NCBI RefSeq assembly: GCF_006439015.1
Contig: NZ_RCZG01000001.1
Span: forward strand, 959,557 to 1,023,556
DNA: 64,000 bases
Direction: 5' to 3'
Origin: Mycolicibacterium hodleri
GTDB lineage: Bacteria > Actinomycetota > Actinomycetes > Mycobacteriales > Mycobacteriaceae
A program made the translations under genes and the position numbers. A model generated the notes under the pieces. It made no database searches. It was not told the origin of the DNA and worked only from the letters and a program-made list of their open reading frames with translations. Numbering within the stretch: the stretch's first letter is position 1; each line of letters begins with the position of its first letter. Positions 45,453 to 54,232 of the stretch are shown piece by piece.

Positions 45453-45480
45453 CCAGTGGCAGTAAATGGTTGTCCACTGG
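45453..45480 (-). terminator. Stem-loop after rsmE
   Basis: CCAGTGG (45453-45459) and CCACTGG (45474-45480) pair around a 14-base loop, seven bases past the rsmE stop. Modest stability. Confidence 0.4.
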
Positions 45481-45486
45481 CAGGAA

Positions 45487-46242
45487 TCACGGTTCGATTC
45501 GCCAGCGCGAGGTCAGTACGCCGAGTGCGCCAAGCGCCACTGCAGCTGCAGATGTGGTCCGCAGCACACTTGGACCCAAGCGGATCGCCGTAGCGCCAGC
45601 GTCCGTCAGCACGGCCAACTCGTCATCGCCGATGCCTCCCTCGGGACCAATGATCAACGTCACTGACTCGGCGCCGTTCAGCCCGACCGCGGCCAACGGT
45701 TCGGTGGCGGACTCGTGAAGAACCAGCACCACCGATGTGGTCGCCACGGCTCTCACGTGCGCAGCCAGTTCCCGGGTGAACCAGAGCGACGTCACGGGCG
45801 GGACGTGGGGCCTCCTGGACTGCCGTGCCGCCGAGCGCGCCACAGCCTGCCAGCGACGAAGCCCCTTCTGCACCTTCGCGTCGCCCTCCCAGCGAGCCAC
45901 GCAGCGGTCTGATTGCCACGCCACGAATGCGTCGGCGCCCGCCTCGGTGGCGAGCTCGACGGCCAACTCGGACCGGTCCGACTTCGGCAGCGCCTGCACG
46001 ACGGTGACCTGGGGAGACGGCGGTGCGAGCGTACGCCGACTCGTCACGCGGGCGGTGAGACTGCCCTTGCCGACCGCCTCGACGACCACGTGCGCGACCG
46101 TGCCCGCGCCATCGCCCAGATCGAGTTCCTCACCGATGCGGATGCGGCGAACGCTGGCAGCGTGGAAACCTTCGTCGCCTTCGACGACGACGAGCTCACC
46201 GACATCGGGCAGCGCATCGACGTAGAACAGCGCGCGACTCAT
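45487..46242 (-). CDS. rsmE: 16S rRNA m3U1498 methyltransferase RsmE
   Basis: 251 residues. N-terminal PUA-like domain (about 1-75) and a SPOUT methyltransferase domain with the knot motifs [20 protein letters not shown] and [20 protein letters not shown], standard for RsmE. Methylates N3 of U1498 in 16S rRNA. Lies 38 bases downstream of dnaJ2 on the same strand; the three genes hrcA-dnaJ2-rsmE probably form one unit, as in M. tuberculosis (Rv2374c-Rv2372c). Confidence 0.95.
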   Translation of the reverse strand: MSRALFYVDALPDVGELVVVEGDEGFHAASVRRIRIGEELDLGDGAGTVAHVVVEAVGKGSLTARVTSRRTLAPPSPQVTVVQALPKSDRSELAVELATEAGADAFVAWQSDRCVARWEGDAKVQKGLRRWQAVARSAARQSRRPHVPPVTSLWFTRELAAHVRAVATTSVVLVLHESATEPLAAVGLNGAESVTLIIGPEGGIGDDELAVLTDAGATAIRLGPSVLRTTSAAAVALGALGVLTSRWRIEP

Positions 46243-46280
46243 TACAATCCCATCGTCCGCCGCCGAGTGCGGCTCGGTCC

Positions 46281-47426
46281 CTAGCGACCGGTGAACGTCT
46301 CACGCAGGCGGCTGAACAGCCCGCCACCCGAGGGTGCCGCGTGAGCGGACTTGACCTCGGTCACGTCGCGAACGCGGTGCTCCTTGAGCTTCTGCAGTAG
46401 CTCCGTGTCCTGCTGGTCGAGACGCGAGGGCACCACCACCTCGATGTGCGCATGGAGGTTGCCGCGGACCCCCGTCCGCACATTGGGCATCCCGTGGCCC
46501 CGCAAGGTCGTGACGGCGCCGGGTTGCGTGCCCGCGGCGACATCGATGGCCGTCGGCCCGTCGAGGATCGCCTCGACCGAGACCTTGGTGCCAAGGGCTG
46601 CGTCGACCATCGGCACCGACACACTGAAGTGCAGGTCGTCGCCATCGCGGATGAAGATGTCGTGGGGCTGCTCGTGGACCTCGACGTGCAGATCGCCCGC
46701 GGGCCCACCACCCGGACCGACTTCGCCCTGAGCCGCCAACCGGACCCGCATGCCGTCGCCGACGCCAGGGGGGATCTTCACGCTGATCTCGCGGCGCGCC
46801 CGCACCCGCCCGTCGCCGCCGCAGCGGTGGCACGGATCGGGAATGACCTCGCCGACGCCTGCACATACCGGGCATGGACGTGACGTCATCACCTGACCGA
46901 GCAGCGACCGTTGCACGGACTGGACCTCGCCCTGGCCGTGGCAGGTGTCGCAGGTGGCCGGGGTGGAGTTGCCGTGTGTGCCCTTGCCCTGGCACGCGTC
47001 GCACAGGATCGCGGTGTCGACGGTGACGTGCTTGGTGACACCGGTCGCGCACTCCGACAGGTCGAGCCGCATCCGGAGCAGCGAATCGGAACCAGGTCGG
47101 ACCCGGCCGACGGGCCCGCGGGTACCGCCGCCCCCACCGAAGAACGCCTCGAACACGTCGCCGAGACCACCGAAACCAGCGCCGCCGAAGCCGTTGCCTG
47201 CGCCCGCGCTCTCCAACGGATCGCCACCGAGGTCGACGATGCGGCGCTTCTCCGGGTCACTGAGGACTTCGTAGGCCGCCGTGACGTCCTTGAACTGAGC
47301 CTGCGCCGTCTCGTCGGGGTTGACGTCGGGGTGCAGTTCTCGTGCGAGCTTGCGGTACGCCCGCTTGATCTCCGAATCGCTCGCACCCTTGCCCACACCG
47401 AGCAGACCGTAATAATCGCGTGCCAC
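46281..47426 (-). CDS. dnaJ2: Chaperone DnaJ (DnaJ2)
   Basis: 381 residues. J domain with HPD ([11 protein letters not shown], about residue 33), a Gly/Phe-rich region ([20 protein letters not shown]), four zinc-finger repeats of C-x-x-C-x-G-x-G type ([32 protein letters not shown]), and the C-terminal substrate-binding domains. Co-chaperone of DnaK. Encoded 70 bases downstream of hrcA, its repressor in this arrangement. Confidence 0.97.
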   Translation of the reverse strand: MARDYYGLLGVGKGASDSEIKRAYRKLARELHPDVNPDETAQAQFKDVTAAYEVLSDPEKRRIVDLGGDPLESAGAGNGFGGAGFGGLGDVFEAFFGGGGGTRGPVGRVRPGSDSLLRMRLDLSECATGVTKHVTVDTAILCDACQGKGTHGNSTPATCDTCHGQGEVQSVQRSLLGQVMTSRPCPVCAGVGEVIPDPCHRCGGDGRVRARREISVKIPPGVGDGMRVRLAAQGEVGPGGGPAGDLHVEVHEQPHDIFIRDGDDLHFSVSVPMVDAALGTKVSVEAILDGPTAIDVAAGTQPGAVTTLRGHGMPNVRTGVRGNLHAHIEVVVPSRLDQQDTELLQKLKEHRVRDVTEVKSAHAAPSGGGLFSRLRETFTGR

Positions 47427-47496
47427 GCCACACCCTTCTTAACCCTCTAAACCCGTAGGCCCTCTTCAAGCCGCACCTGCGGTGCATGTCGACGCC

Positions 47497-48528
47497 CTAG
47501 CGGGCGCCCAAGACTTCGCCTATGTACAAAGCAACTGCGGCGACGTTGGCGATGGTTCCCGGATAGTCCATTCGAGTGGGCCCCACCACACCCATACCGC
47601 CAAACACCTTGCCCGAGCTGCCGTATGTCGTGCTCACCACCGACGTCCCGGCCATCTGCTCGGCCGCGGTCTCGTGCCCGATGCGCACGGTTACCTTACC
47701 GGCCTCCTGTTGGGCGGCCAGCAATCGTAGGACGACCACCTGCTCTTCCAGCGCTTCGAGCACCGATCGAAGAGAACCGCCGAAGTCAGCGGTGTTGTGG
47801 GTGAGATTCGCCGTGCCGCCCAGCAGCAAGCGCTCCTCGCTGTGTTCGACCAGGGTTTCCACGAGGACGGTCGCGGAACGTCCCACGGCATCGCCGAGAC
47901 CGCCGTGGCCCACCAGCTGAGACGCCAGATCCGACACTGCGATCGAGGCCGTGGTGATGGGCTTGCCCTCGAGCGCCAGCCCGAGTCGCTCGCGCAACTG
48001 CGACAGCCCGACGTCGTCGATGGCGTCGCCCAGCTCGACGATGCGCTGATCGACGCGACCCGAGTCGGTGATGACCACCAGTAGAAGCCGCGCCGGCGTC
48101 AGTGCGACGACTTCCAGATGCCGGACCGATGACGTGGACAGCGTCGGGTACTGCACGATCGCCACCTGCCGAGTCAGCTGGGCGAGCAGTTTCACCGCCC
48201 GGCGAAGCACGTCGTCGAGGTCGACGCCCGACTCGAGGAAGGTGAGGATCGCGCGGCGCTCGGCCGAGGACATCGGCTTGACGTCGTCGAGCCGATCGAC
48301 GAACTCGCGGTAGCCCTTCTCCGTCGGTACGCGTCCCGAACTGGTGTGCGGCTGCGCGATGTAGCCCTCGGCTTCGAGCACGGCCATGTCATTGCGCACG
48401 GTCGCGCTCGACACGCCCAAATTGTGGCGTTCCACGAGGCTCTTCGAGCCGATGGGCTCCTTGGTCGAGACGAAGTCGGCGACGATGGCGCGAAGCACCT
48501 CGAAGCGACGGTCATCGGCAGTACCCAC
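47497..48528 (-). CDS. hrcA: Heat-inducible transcription repressor HrcA
   Basis: 343 residues. Winged helix at the N-terminus ([60 protein letters not shown]), a GAF-like middle domain and the C-terminal [20 protein letters not shown]. HrcA binds CIRCE operators before groE and dnaJ genes. I looked upstream (48529-48637) for a CIRCE palindrome and did not find a convincing one. Confidence 0.96.
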   Translation of the reverse strand: MGTADDRRFEVLRAIVADFVSTKEPIGSKSLVERHNLGVSSATVRNDMAVLEAEGYIAQPHTSSGRVPTEKGYREFVDRLDDVKPMSSAERRAILTFLESGVDLDDVLRRAVKLLAQLTRQVAIVQYPTLSTSSVRHLEVVALTPARLLLVVITDSGRVDQRIVELGDAIDDVGLSQLRERLGLALEGKPITTASIAVSDLASQLVGHGGLGDAVGRSATVLVETLVEHSEERLLLGGTANLTHNTADFGGSLRSVLEALEEQVVVLRLLAAQQEAGKVTVRIGHETAAEQMAGTSVVSTTYGSSGKVFGGMGVVGPTRMDYPGTIANVAAVALYIGEVLGAR

Positions 48529-48637
48529 GGTTCACCTCCAAGTTCGTTTCACTTTACGTTGACGAGCAGCAACAGCGCTCCGCGGCGCAACGCGGCGCCG
48601 CCGGATAACCTCGTCCCATGTCCCGGATGACCAGCTG

Positions 48638-48952
48638 ATGATCTTCAAGGGCGTCCGCGATGGCAAACCGTATCCGGAGCACGGGCTGTCCTACCGCCAG
48701 TGGGCTCAGATCCCGCCGCGCCAGATCCGCCTCGACGAATTGGTGACTACGACTACGGTGCTGGCCCTCGACCGCCTGCTCTCGGAGGACTCGACGTTCT
48801 ACGGCGACCTCTTTCCACATGCCGTGCGCTGGGAGGGTGTCATCTACCTGGAAGACGGCGTGCACCAAGCGGTTCGGGCAGCGTTGCGGAACCGGCCGGT
48901 GCTGCACGCACGGGTCTATGACATGGATTTGCCGCTCGACCAACAGACCTAG
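48638..48952 (+). CDS. Conserved hypothetical protein (Rv2375-like)
   Basis: 104 residues from ATG 48638. Compact alpha/beta sequence (MIFKGVRDGKPYPEHGLSYR; WAQIPPRQIRLDELVTTTTV; GDLFPHAVRWEGVIYLEDGV; HQAVRAALRNRPVLHARVYD). Same place beside hrcA as Rv2375 in M. tuberculosis (from memory). It looks like a small cytoplasmic, possibly DNA- or RNA-binding protein, but no motif proves it. The stop overlaps the hemW stop on the opposite strand by four bases. Confidence 0.75.
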   Translation: MIFKGVRDGKPYPEHGLSYRQWAQIPPRQIRLDELVTTTTVLALDRLLSEDSTFYGDLFPHAVRWEGVIYLEDGVHQAVRAALRNRPVLHARVYDMDLPLDQQT

Positions 48953-50184
48953 TCCCCCGCGGTGAGGACGTCGCGGACCACGGCGTCGGCCAGCAATCGG
49001 CCGCGGTCGGTGAGGACGAGGCGGTCCGACGTACGAACCACCAGGCCATCGGATACCGCGAGCTCCGCACGTGCCGCCTCCGCGGCGCTGAGCCCGGCGA
49101 TGGGAAGACCGGAACGCAGCCGGAGTCGCAGCATTACGTCCTCGGTGTGGCGGGTCGCGTCGTCGAGAGTCTCGGAGTCCGCCACGGGTAGTCGTCCCTG
49201 CGCAAGGGATTGCGCATACGCGTTGGGATGCTTGACGTTCCACCAACGGGTGGCGCCGACGTACCCGTGCGCACCCGGCCCGGCGCCCCACCATTCGCCG
49301 CCATCCCAATACCCGAGATTGTGGCGGCACTGCCCGCCGGCCAGGCTCCAGTTCGATACCTCGTACCAGTCGAAGCCCGCCGCCGACAGTCGCGCGTCCA
49401 GTAATTCGTAGCGGGCCGCGAGCACATCGTCATCTGGTGCAGGCAGCTCACCGCGGCGCACGCGCCGGGCCAGCGCGGTGCCCTGCTCGACGACCAGTGC
49501 GTAGGCCGACACGTGATCGACCCCTGCACCGATCGCAGCGTCGACCGAACGGGACAGATCGTCGTCGGTCTCACCCGGCGTGCCGTAGATGAGATCCAGG
49601 CTGACGTGTTCGAAGCCCTCAGCGCGGGCGTCCGCGGCCGCGGCAGGCGCGCGCCCCGGCGAATGCACCCGATCCAGTGCGGCGAGAACGTGCGGCGCAG
49701 AAGACTGCATGCCCAGCGACAGCCGCGTGAACCCCGCGTTCCGCAGCTGAGCGAGCAGTTCCCGCGACGTCGACTCGGGGTTGGCCTCGGTCGTCACCTC
49801 TGCTCCCTCCGCCAACACGAAGTTCGCGCGCACCGCCCCCAGCACCGCGGCAAGTCGCTCACCGCCCAGCATGGAGGGGGTACCGCCGCCGACGAACACG
49901 GTGGACACCTCCGGTGGGCGGGAGCGGAGCGACCCGGGGAATGACTCCGGTGGGCGGGAGCGGAGCGACCCGGGGAATGACTCCGGTGGGCGGGAGCGGA
50001 GCGACCCCATCGACGTCGCCGCCAGGCCCAATTCGGTCCGCAGCGCCTCAAGCCAGCCGTCGGGATTTGCACCGCCGAGTTCAGCGGCGGTGTACGTGTT
50101 GAAATCGCAATACCCGCAGCGAGTGGCGCAGAACGGCACGTGAACATAGATGCCGAACGGCCGGGCGTGGGGTTCGGCGGTCAT
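48949..50184 (-). CDS. hemW: HemW-type radical SAM protein, with in-frame repeat insertion
   Basis: 411 residues. Radical SAM cluster motif C-x-x-x-C-x-x-C in VPFCATRCGYCDFNTYTAAE, then VFVGGGTPSML (SAM-binding glycines), SLGMQSS and DLIYGTPGE. This is the HemN-like protein now known as HemW, a heme chaperone, rather than coproporphyrinogen oxidase. Between the cluster domain and VFVGGGTPS there is an insertion of about 34 residues, three copies of a GSLRSRPPESFP-type unit, encoded by a 36-bp DNA repeat (49909-50007). The insertion keeps the frame and lies in a loop where other HemW proteins are short, so the protein may still work. Confidence 0.93.
   Translation of the reverse strand: MTAEPHARPFGIYVHVPFCATRCGYCDFNTYTAAELGGANPDGWLEALRTELGLAATSMGSLRSRPPESFPGSLRSRPPESFPGSLRSRPPEVSTVFVGGGTPSMLGGERLAAVLGAVRANFVLAEGAEVTTEANPESTSRELLAQLRNAGFTRLSLGMQSSAPHVLAALDRVHSPGRAPAAAADARAEGFEHVSLDLIYGTPGETDDDLSRSVDAAIGAGVDHVSAYALVVEQGTALARRVRRGELPAPDDDVLAARYELLDARLSAAGFDWYEVSNWSLAGGQCRHNLGYWDGGEWWGAGPGAHGYVGATRWWNVKHPNAYAQSLAQGRLPVADSETLDDATRHTEDVMLRLRLRSGLPIAGLSAAEAARAELAVSDGLVVRTSDRLVLTDRGRLLADAVVRDVLTAGD
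49909..50007 (+). repeat. Three tandem copies of a 36-bp repeat inside hemW
   Basis: Copies start at 49909, 49945 and 49981; each has the same first 27 bases (starting CTCCGGTGGGCGGGAGCGGA, ending GCGACCC), and the first two carry the same nine-base spacer. Period 36 keeps the hemW frame. A related single copy lies at 37945-37971. Confidence 0.9.
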
Positions 50185-50238
50185 CTGATCAGTCTCCCAG
50201 AGCCGACCATGCTCATCGCGCGCACAAAACTCGGCCGG

Positions 50239-50276
50239 TTGGAGCCGGTACTGCCTTCATGGCAGAATGGCAGGCG
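50239..50276 (+). promoter_or_regulatory. Promoter for leaderless Cys peptide and sirA operon
   Basis: A -10 element CAGAAT (50263-50268) lies exactly seven bases before GTG 50276, so the transcript should begin at this GTG. A weak -35 (TTGGAG, 50239-50244) sits 18 bases further up. Confidence 0.55.
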
Positions 50277-50371
50277 TGACTGCTGCCCAGACCTCGACCA
50301 CCCGCATTGCGCTGGTGCTACGGCGGCATGTCGACTTCAAGCGCGTATGCACCTGTTGCTGTCTCCCTTGA
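50276..50371 (+). CDS. Leaderless cysteine-rich leader peptide of the sirA operon
   Basis: 31 residues from GTG 50276: starts MTAAQTSTTRIALVLRRHVD and ends FKRVCTCCCLP, with four Cys codons in five just before the stop. It is too short for normal gene calling. The predicted transcription start coincides with the GTG. Leaderless small proteins with terminal Cys clusters upstream of sulfur genes are known in mycobacteria as cysteine-responsive attenuators: when cysteinyl-tRNA is scarce, the ribosome stalls on the Cys codons and downstream RNA opens. Here the next gene is sulfite reductase, and a hairpin at 50464-50483 hides its ribosome site, so the parts fit. The peptide itself is probably not functional. 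Confidence 0.88.
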   Translation: MTAAQTSTTRIALVLRRHVDFKRVCTCCCLP

Positions 50372-50463
50372 CGCCGTAGACCTGTCCATCTGTACTTTCC
50401 AGCTGGCCGCCGGATCTGCGCCGCCGGACAGCGACCGGTGACACACGCGCGAATCCTCAAGCC

Positions 50464-50483
50464 GGCTCCTTTCTGAAGGGGCC
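50464..50483 (+). promoter_or_regulatory. Hairpin sequestering the sirA ribosome-binding site
   Basis: GGCTCCTT (50464-50471) pairs with AAGGGGCC (50476-50483) over eight bases (one G-U) around a four-base loop. The right arm contains the sirA Shine-Dalgarno (AAGGGG, seven bases before ATG 50489). Translation should be low unless the left arm is engaged elsewhere. Confidence 0.75.
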
Positions 50484-50488
50484 ACCGA

Positions 50489-52171
50489 ATGACCCAAGCA
50501 GACGCCAAGCCCGTCAAACCGCCGAAGAACGAAGGCCAGTGGGCGCTCGGCCATCTCGAGCCGCTGAACGCCAACGAGCAGGCCAAGAACGACGACAACC
50601 CGCTAAACGTGCGCGCCCGCATCGAAAACATCTACGCCAAGGGTGGCTTCGAGAGCATCGACAAGGGCGACCTCCGCGGACGATTCCGCTGGTGGGGCCT
50701 CTACACGCAGCGCAAGCCCGGTTACGACGGCACCTGGACCGGTGACGACAACACCGACATGCTCGAAGACGAGTACTTCATGCTGCGGGTCCGATGCGAC
50801 GGGGGCGCCCTGACCGCGGCCGCGCTACGCACCCTCGGTGGGATCTCGACCGAGTTCGCCAGGGACACCGCAGACATCTCCGACCGGCAGAATGTGCAGT
50901 ACCACTGGATCCGGGTGGAGGACATGCCGGAGATCTGGAACCGGCTGGACCAGGTCGGCCTGCAGACCACTGAGGCCTGCGGTGACTGCCCCCGCGTCGT
51001 GCTGGGTTCGCCGCTGGCCGGTGAATCACTCGACGAGGTCATCGACGGCACGTCTGCGATCGATGAGATCACCAGGCGCTACATCGGCAAGCCGGAGTAC
51101 TCCAATCTGCCGCGCAAGTTCAAGACCGCAATCTCCGGCCTGCAGGATGTCGTGCACGAGATCAACGACGTCGCGTTCGTCGGCGTGGTCCACCCCGAGC
51201 ATGGCCCAGGATTTGACCTATGGGTCGGCGGCGGCTTGTCCACGAACCCCATGCTGGGCCAGCGGGTCGGAGCCTGGGTGCCCCTCGACGAGGTTCCCGA
51301 CGTCTGGGAGGGCGTGGTCAGCGTGTTCCGCGACTACGGCTACCGCAGACTCCGCGCCAAGGCGCGGTTGAAGTTCCTGATCAAGGACTGGGGCGTCCAG
51401 AAGTTCAGGGAAGTTCTCGAGACCGAGTACCTGAAGCGGCCACTGATCGACGGGCCCGCGCCTGAACCGGTCCCACGTCCCATCGACCACGTCGGCGTGC
51501 AGCGTCTCAAGAACGGCCTCAACGCCGTCGGCGTCGCACCCATCGCGGGGCGGGTGTCGGGCACCGTCTTGACCAAGGTGGCCGATCTCGCCGAGGCCGC
51601 GGGTTCGGACCGCATTAGGTTCACGCCGTACCAGAAGCTGGTCGTCCTCGACGTTCCCGATGACAAGCTTGACGAGCTGCGCGACGGGTTGGACGCACTG
51701 GGCCTGCCGTCGAGACCCTCTCACTGGCGTCGAAACCTGATGGCCTGCACGGGAATCGAGTTCTGCAAGCTCTCGTTCGCCGAGACCCGCAGCCGCTCGC
51801 AGCTGCTAGCCCCCGAGCTTGAGACGCGCCTCGAGGACCTCAACGCCGAGCTCGACGTACCGGTCACCATCAACATCAACGGATGTCCGAACTCCTGCGC
51901 ACGCATCCAGGTCGCCGACATCGGCTTCAAGGGCCAGATGATCGACTCGACGGTAGAGGGTGACGGCCCCGTCGAGGGCTTCCAGGTTCACCTCGGCGGC
52001 AGCCTCGGTCTGGACAGCGCGTTCGGTCGCAAACTGCGCCAGCACAAGGTCACCAGTGCGGAGCTGGGCGACTACATCGAACGTGTCGTGCGCAACTTCG
52101 CGAAACAAAGGGAGGACGGCGAGCGTTTTGCCGTCTGGGCACTAAGGGCGGACGAGGCGGATTTGCGATGA
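50489..52171 (+). CDS. sirA: Ferredoxin-dependent assimilatory sulfite reductase
   Basis: 560 residues. Two nitrite/sulfite reductase half-domains with the siroheme and [4Fe-4S] ligands in ACTGIEFCKLSFAET (C-x5-C) and INGCPNSCARIQ (C-x3-C). Tyr72 (GLYTQRKPG) and Cys164 (EACGDC) correspond to the Tyr-Cys crosslink of M. tuberculosis SirA (Tyr69-Cys161, shifted by three), which marks sulfite rather than nitrite reduction. Reduces sulfite to sulfide with six electrons from ferredoxin. First gene of the sirA-cysH-chelatase operon, preceded by the Cys-rich leader ORF and a ribosome-site hairpin. Confidence 0.96.
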   Translation: MTQADAKPVKPPKNEGQWALGHLEPLNANEQAKNDDNPLNVRARIENIYAKGGFESIDKGDLRGRFRWWGLYTQRKPGYDGTWTGDDNTDMLEDEYFMLRVRCDGGALTAAALRTLGGISTEFARDTADISDRQNVQYHWIRVEDMPEIWNRLDQVGLQTTEACGDCPRVVLGSPLAGESLDEVIDGTSAIDEITRRYIGKPEYSNLPRKFKTAISGLQDVVHEINDVAFVGVVHPEHGPGFDLWVGGGLSTNPMLGQRVGAWVPLDEVPDVWEGVVSVFRDYGYRRLRAKARLKFLIKDWGVQKFREVLETEYLKRPLIDGPAPEPVPRPIDHVGVQRLKNGLNAVGVAPIAGRVSGTVLTKVADLAEAAGSDRIRFTPYQKLVVLDVPDDKLDELRDGLDALGLPSRPSHWRRNLMACTGIEFCKLSFAETRSRSQLLAPELETRLEDLNAELDVPVTININGCPNSCARIQVADIGFKGQMIDSTVEGDGPVEGFQVHLGGSLGLDSAFGRKLRQHKVTSAELGDYIERVVRNFAKQREDGERFAVWALRADEADLR

Positions 52172-52250
52172 GCGCTTGCGCGAAGAGGGAGCTTTCAGAT
52201 GAGCGCTTGCGCGAAGAGAGGGACAACCAGATGAGCGCTTGCGCGAAGAG
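52168..52250 (+). repeat. Three direct repeats of a 20-base unit between sirA and cysH
   Basis: Identical 20-base copies at 52168-52187, 52199-52218 and 52231-52250, spaced 31 and 32 bases. Each contains the near-palindrome CTTGCGCGAAG and a GAAGAG(AGG) that can serve as a ribosome site. Confidence 0.9.
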
Positions 52251-52266
52251 AGGGCTTCTCAGATGA
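52168..52266 (+). CDS. Repeat-derived 32-codon ORF coupling sirA to cysH
   Basis: ATG 52168 overlaps the sirA stop and the TGA at 52264-52266 overlaps the cysH ATG (52263), so the ORF bridges the two genes with ATGA junctions at both ends. It consists of three copies of a 20-base unit (ATGAGCGCTTGCGCGAAGAG at 52168, 52199 and 52231). The frame reads MSACAKRELSDERLREERDN, then QMSACAKRGLLR. It may carry the ribosome from sirA to cysH; a product role is unlikely. It may equally be a chance result of repeat insertion. Confidence 0.45.
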   Translation: MSACAKRELSDERLREERDNQMSACAKRGLLR

Positions 52267-52967
52267 CCGAAACGATGACCGAGCAGAATCTGATCGCCGT
52301 AGCTGAGCGCGGTGCCGCCGAAATGGATGGCGCAAGTGCCGAGGAACTGTTGCGGTGGACCGACGAGACCTTCGGTGGCGACTACATAGTGGCCTCGAAC
52401 ATGCAGGACGCGGCCCTAGTGGCCATGGCCGCCAAGGTGCGTCCAGGCGTGGACGTGCTCTTCCTCGACACTGGCTACCACTTTGCGGAGACCATCGGCA
52501 CCCGTGACGCCGTGGAGGCCGTCTACGGCGTCAACGTGGTCAACGTGACGCCGGAGAACAGCGTCGCGAAGCAGGACGAACTGCTGGGGAAGAACCTCTT
52601 CGCGAGCGACCCGGCGTCGTGCTGCCGGATGCGCAAGGTCGAGCCACTCGGCAAGGCGCTCAAGGGTTATTCGGCATGGGTGACCGGCATCCGGCGGGTC
52701 GAGGCGCCGACGCGGGCCAACGCCCCGTTGATCAGCTTCGACAAGGCATTCGGCCTGGTGAAGATCAACCCGATCGCCGCATGGACCGATGACGACATGC
52801 AGGCCTACATCGACGCCAACGACATCCTCGTCAACCCCTTGGTGTTCGAGGGGTATCCGTCGATTGGCTGCGCACCGTGCACGGCGAAGCCCGTCGAGGG
52901 CGCCGATCCGCGCAGCGGACGCTGGGCGGGTCAGTCGAAGACGGAGTGCGGGCTGCACGCCTCGTGA
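52263..52967 (+). CDS. cysH: Adenylyl-sulfate (APS) reductase
   Basis: 234 residues from ATG 52263. It has the APS-reductase iron-sulfur signature: C-C at SCCRMRKVEP and C-x-x-C at GCAPCTAKPVEG, plus the catalytic Cys in the C-terminal E-C-G-L-H. The paired cysteines show that it uses APS rather than PAPS. Reduces APS to sulfite and AMP with thioredoxin; sulfite is then taken by SirA. The N-terminal P-loop-like AP-reductase motif is DYIVASNMQDAALVAM, with Ser. Overlaps the next gene (GTGA). Confidence 0.96.
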   Translation: MTETMTEQNLIAVAERGAAEMDGASAEELLRWTDETFGGDYIVASNMQDAALVAMAAKVRPGVDVLFLDTGYHFAETIGTRDAVEAVYGVNVVNVTPENSVAKQDELLGKNLFASDPASCCRMRKVEPLGKALKGYSAWVTGIRRVEAPTRANAPLISFDKAFGLVKINPIAAWTDDDMQAYIDANDILVNPLVFEGYPSIGCAPCTAKPVEGADPRSGRWAGQSKTECGLHAS

Positions 52968-53680
52968 CCGTCATGGTCCTCGCCGCTCACGGGAGCGTGG
53001 ATCCGCGTTCGTCGGCGGTCGCACAGGCGCTGACCGGACGTATCCGCCGACTGCGGCCGGAACTCGACGTGCGCGCCGCCTTCTTGGAGAAATCGGCACC
53101 GTCGGTCGGCGACGTGCTCGCAGACGTCGCACTTCGTGGTGATTCGGCCGTGGTGGTGCCGATGCTGTTGGCCGACGCCCATCACGCCAGAGTCGACCTG
53201 CCCGAGGTGATCGAGCGCTCAGGCGCGGTGGTCCAGCAGGCTGCGGTCCTCGGCGAGGATCCCGGCCTCGTCACGTTGCTCGGACGACGACTCGCGGACG
53301 CCGGGATCTCGGCCGATCGGCGAGACGTCGGCGTAGTCGTCGTGGCGGTGGGTTCCTCGAGCGAGGCGGCGAACGCACGCACGGCCGCGTTGGCCCCCGC
53401 CATCGGGGCCAGAACGCGATGGGCAGGCGTCGAGGTGGCCTTCGCCACCGGTCCACACCCGACCGTCGCGCAGGCGGCGTCCCGACTCAGAAGTCGCGGA
53501 GCTCGCGAGGTGATCATTGCGCCGTGGTTCCTGGCGCACGGCCGCATCACCGACCGCGTGGCAGCATCAGCCGCCGAGCTCGGAATACGGATGGCCGAAC
53601 CGCTCGGTGCCCACAATTTGGTGGCGGCGGCCCTGCTCGACCGATTCGACGAGAGCCTTACGACGCTGATTGCCGCCTGA
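52964..53680 (+). CDS. CbiX/SirB-type sirohydrochlorin chelatase
   Basis: 238 residues from GTG 52964 (ATG 52973 would start at the conserved part). Two tandem half-domains: MVLAAHGSVDPRSSAVAQAL with the catalytic His, and VPMLLADAHHARVDLPEVIE; second half VVVAVGSSSEAANARTAALA and IIAPWFLAHGRITDRVAASA. Inserts iron into sirohydrochlorin to give siroheme, the cofactor of the SirA encoded in the same operon. Equivalent to Rv2393 (Che1) in M. tuberculosis. Confidence 0.93.
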   Translation: MTVMVLAAHGSVDPRSSAVAQALTGRIRRLRPELDVRAAFLEKSAPSVGDVLADVALRGDSAVVVPMLLADAHHARVDLPEVIERSGAVVQQAAVLGEDPGLVTLLGRRLADAGISADRRDVGVVVVAVGSSSEAANARTAALAPAIGARTRWAGVEVAFATGPHPTVAQAASRLRSRGAREVIIAPWFLAHGRITDRVAASAAELGIRMAEPLGAHNLVAAALLDRFDESLTTLIAA

Positions 53681-53888
53681 CGGGTAACTGACAGGCGTGT
53701 TGATCGATGTCGCGAAGCGGCGGCCCCTCCGCTTGCCAAGCTCGAAGTACCTTTCGACCTCGCCCTACCTGGCGCCCGCGCATCGTCGCAGTTTGCTCAC
53801 TCTGTGGCATGATATTGACGTCGGCGTGTCTGCGGCGGCATCCGGAAACGGAATTCACATTGGTACGGGGATTGGAACGGACGGAATC

Positions 53889-54152
53889 ATGAAGTCAGGT
53901 CGCTTGGGTCGTCGAGTGGCATTGGTCGTCGGCGGAAGTGCGGTCGTCGCGATGGCCACGTTGACCGCTGGCTGCGGTGGCAGCGAGTCACCGAGCCCGT
54001 CCAGCACGACGACGACTACGACGTCGTCGGTTGCCCCGTCCCCGACGGAGAAGAGCCTCACCCCCGGCGGGCCCAACAGCTTCTCCCCGCCGGTGAAGGC
54101 ACCGCCCGCACCCACGGGAGAGCCGGGCACGCACCGAAGCGGCGGGTCGTAG
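53889..54152 (+). CDS. Small Ser/Thr/Pro-rich lipoprotein
   Basis: 87 residues from ATG 53889. Signal peptide RVALVVGGSAVVAMATLTAG, then a lipobox L-T-A-G-C with Cys at residue 29. The mature part is a low-complexity chain (GCGGSESPSPSSTTTTTTSS; PPVKAPPAPTGEPG) with no folded domain. Likely a membrane-anchored linker protein exported by Sec, with O-mannosylation possible (inference). The 208 bases before it show no other gene. Confidence 0.75.
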   Translation: MKSGRLGRRVALVVGGSAVVAMATLTAGCGGSESPSPSSTTTTTTSSVAPSPTEKSLTPGGPNSFSPPVKAPPAPTGEPGTHRSGGS

Positions 54153-54232
54153 GTCCGACAGGTAACCCACGGAGATCGTTCGCGGGGACGTCACCGCTGG
54201 TGGCGTCCCTGTGAACGACTCGGGGAGTCAAT

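Noticed and set aside
48529..48637. CIRCE operator upstream of hrcA
   Set aside because: No TTAGCACTC-type inverted repeat is visible.
49909..50007. Possible CRISPR array (three regular repeats)
   Set aside because: Repeats are tandem with period 36 and an identical nine-base spacer, lie inside hemW in frame, and no cas genes are near.
52168..52250. Possible CRISPR or operator array between sirA and cysH
   Set aside because: Only three copies with 11-12-base spacers inside an operon; better explained as an inserted repeat that doubles as a coupling ORF.
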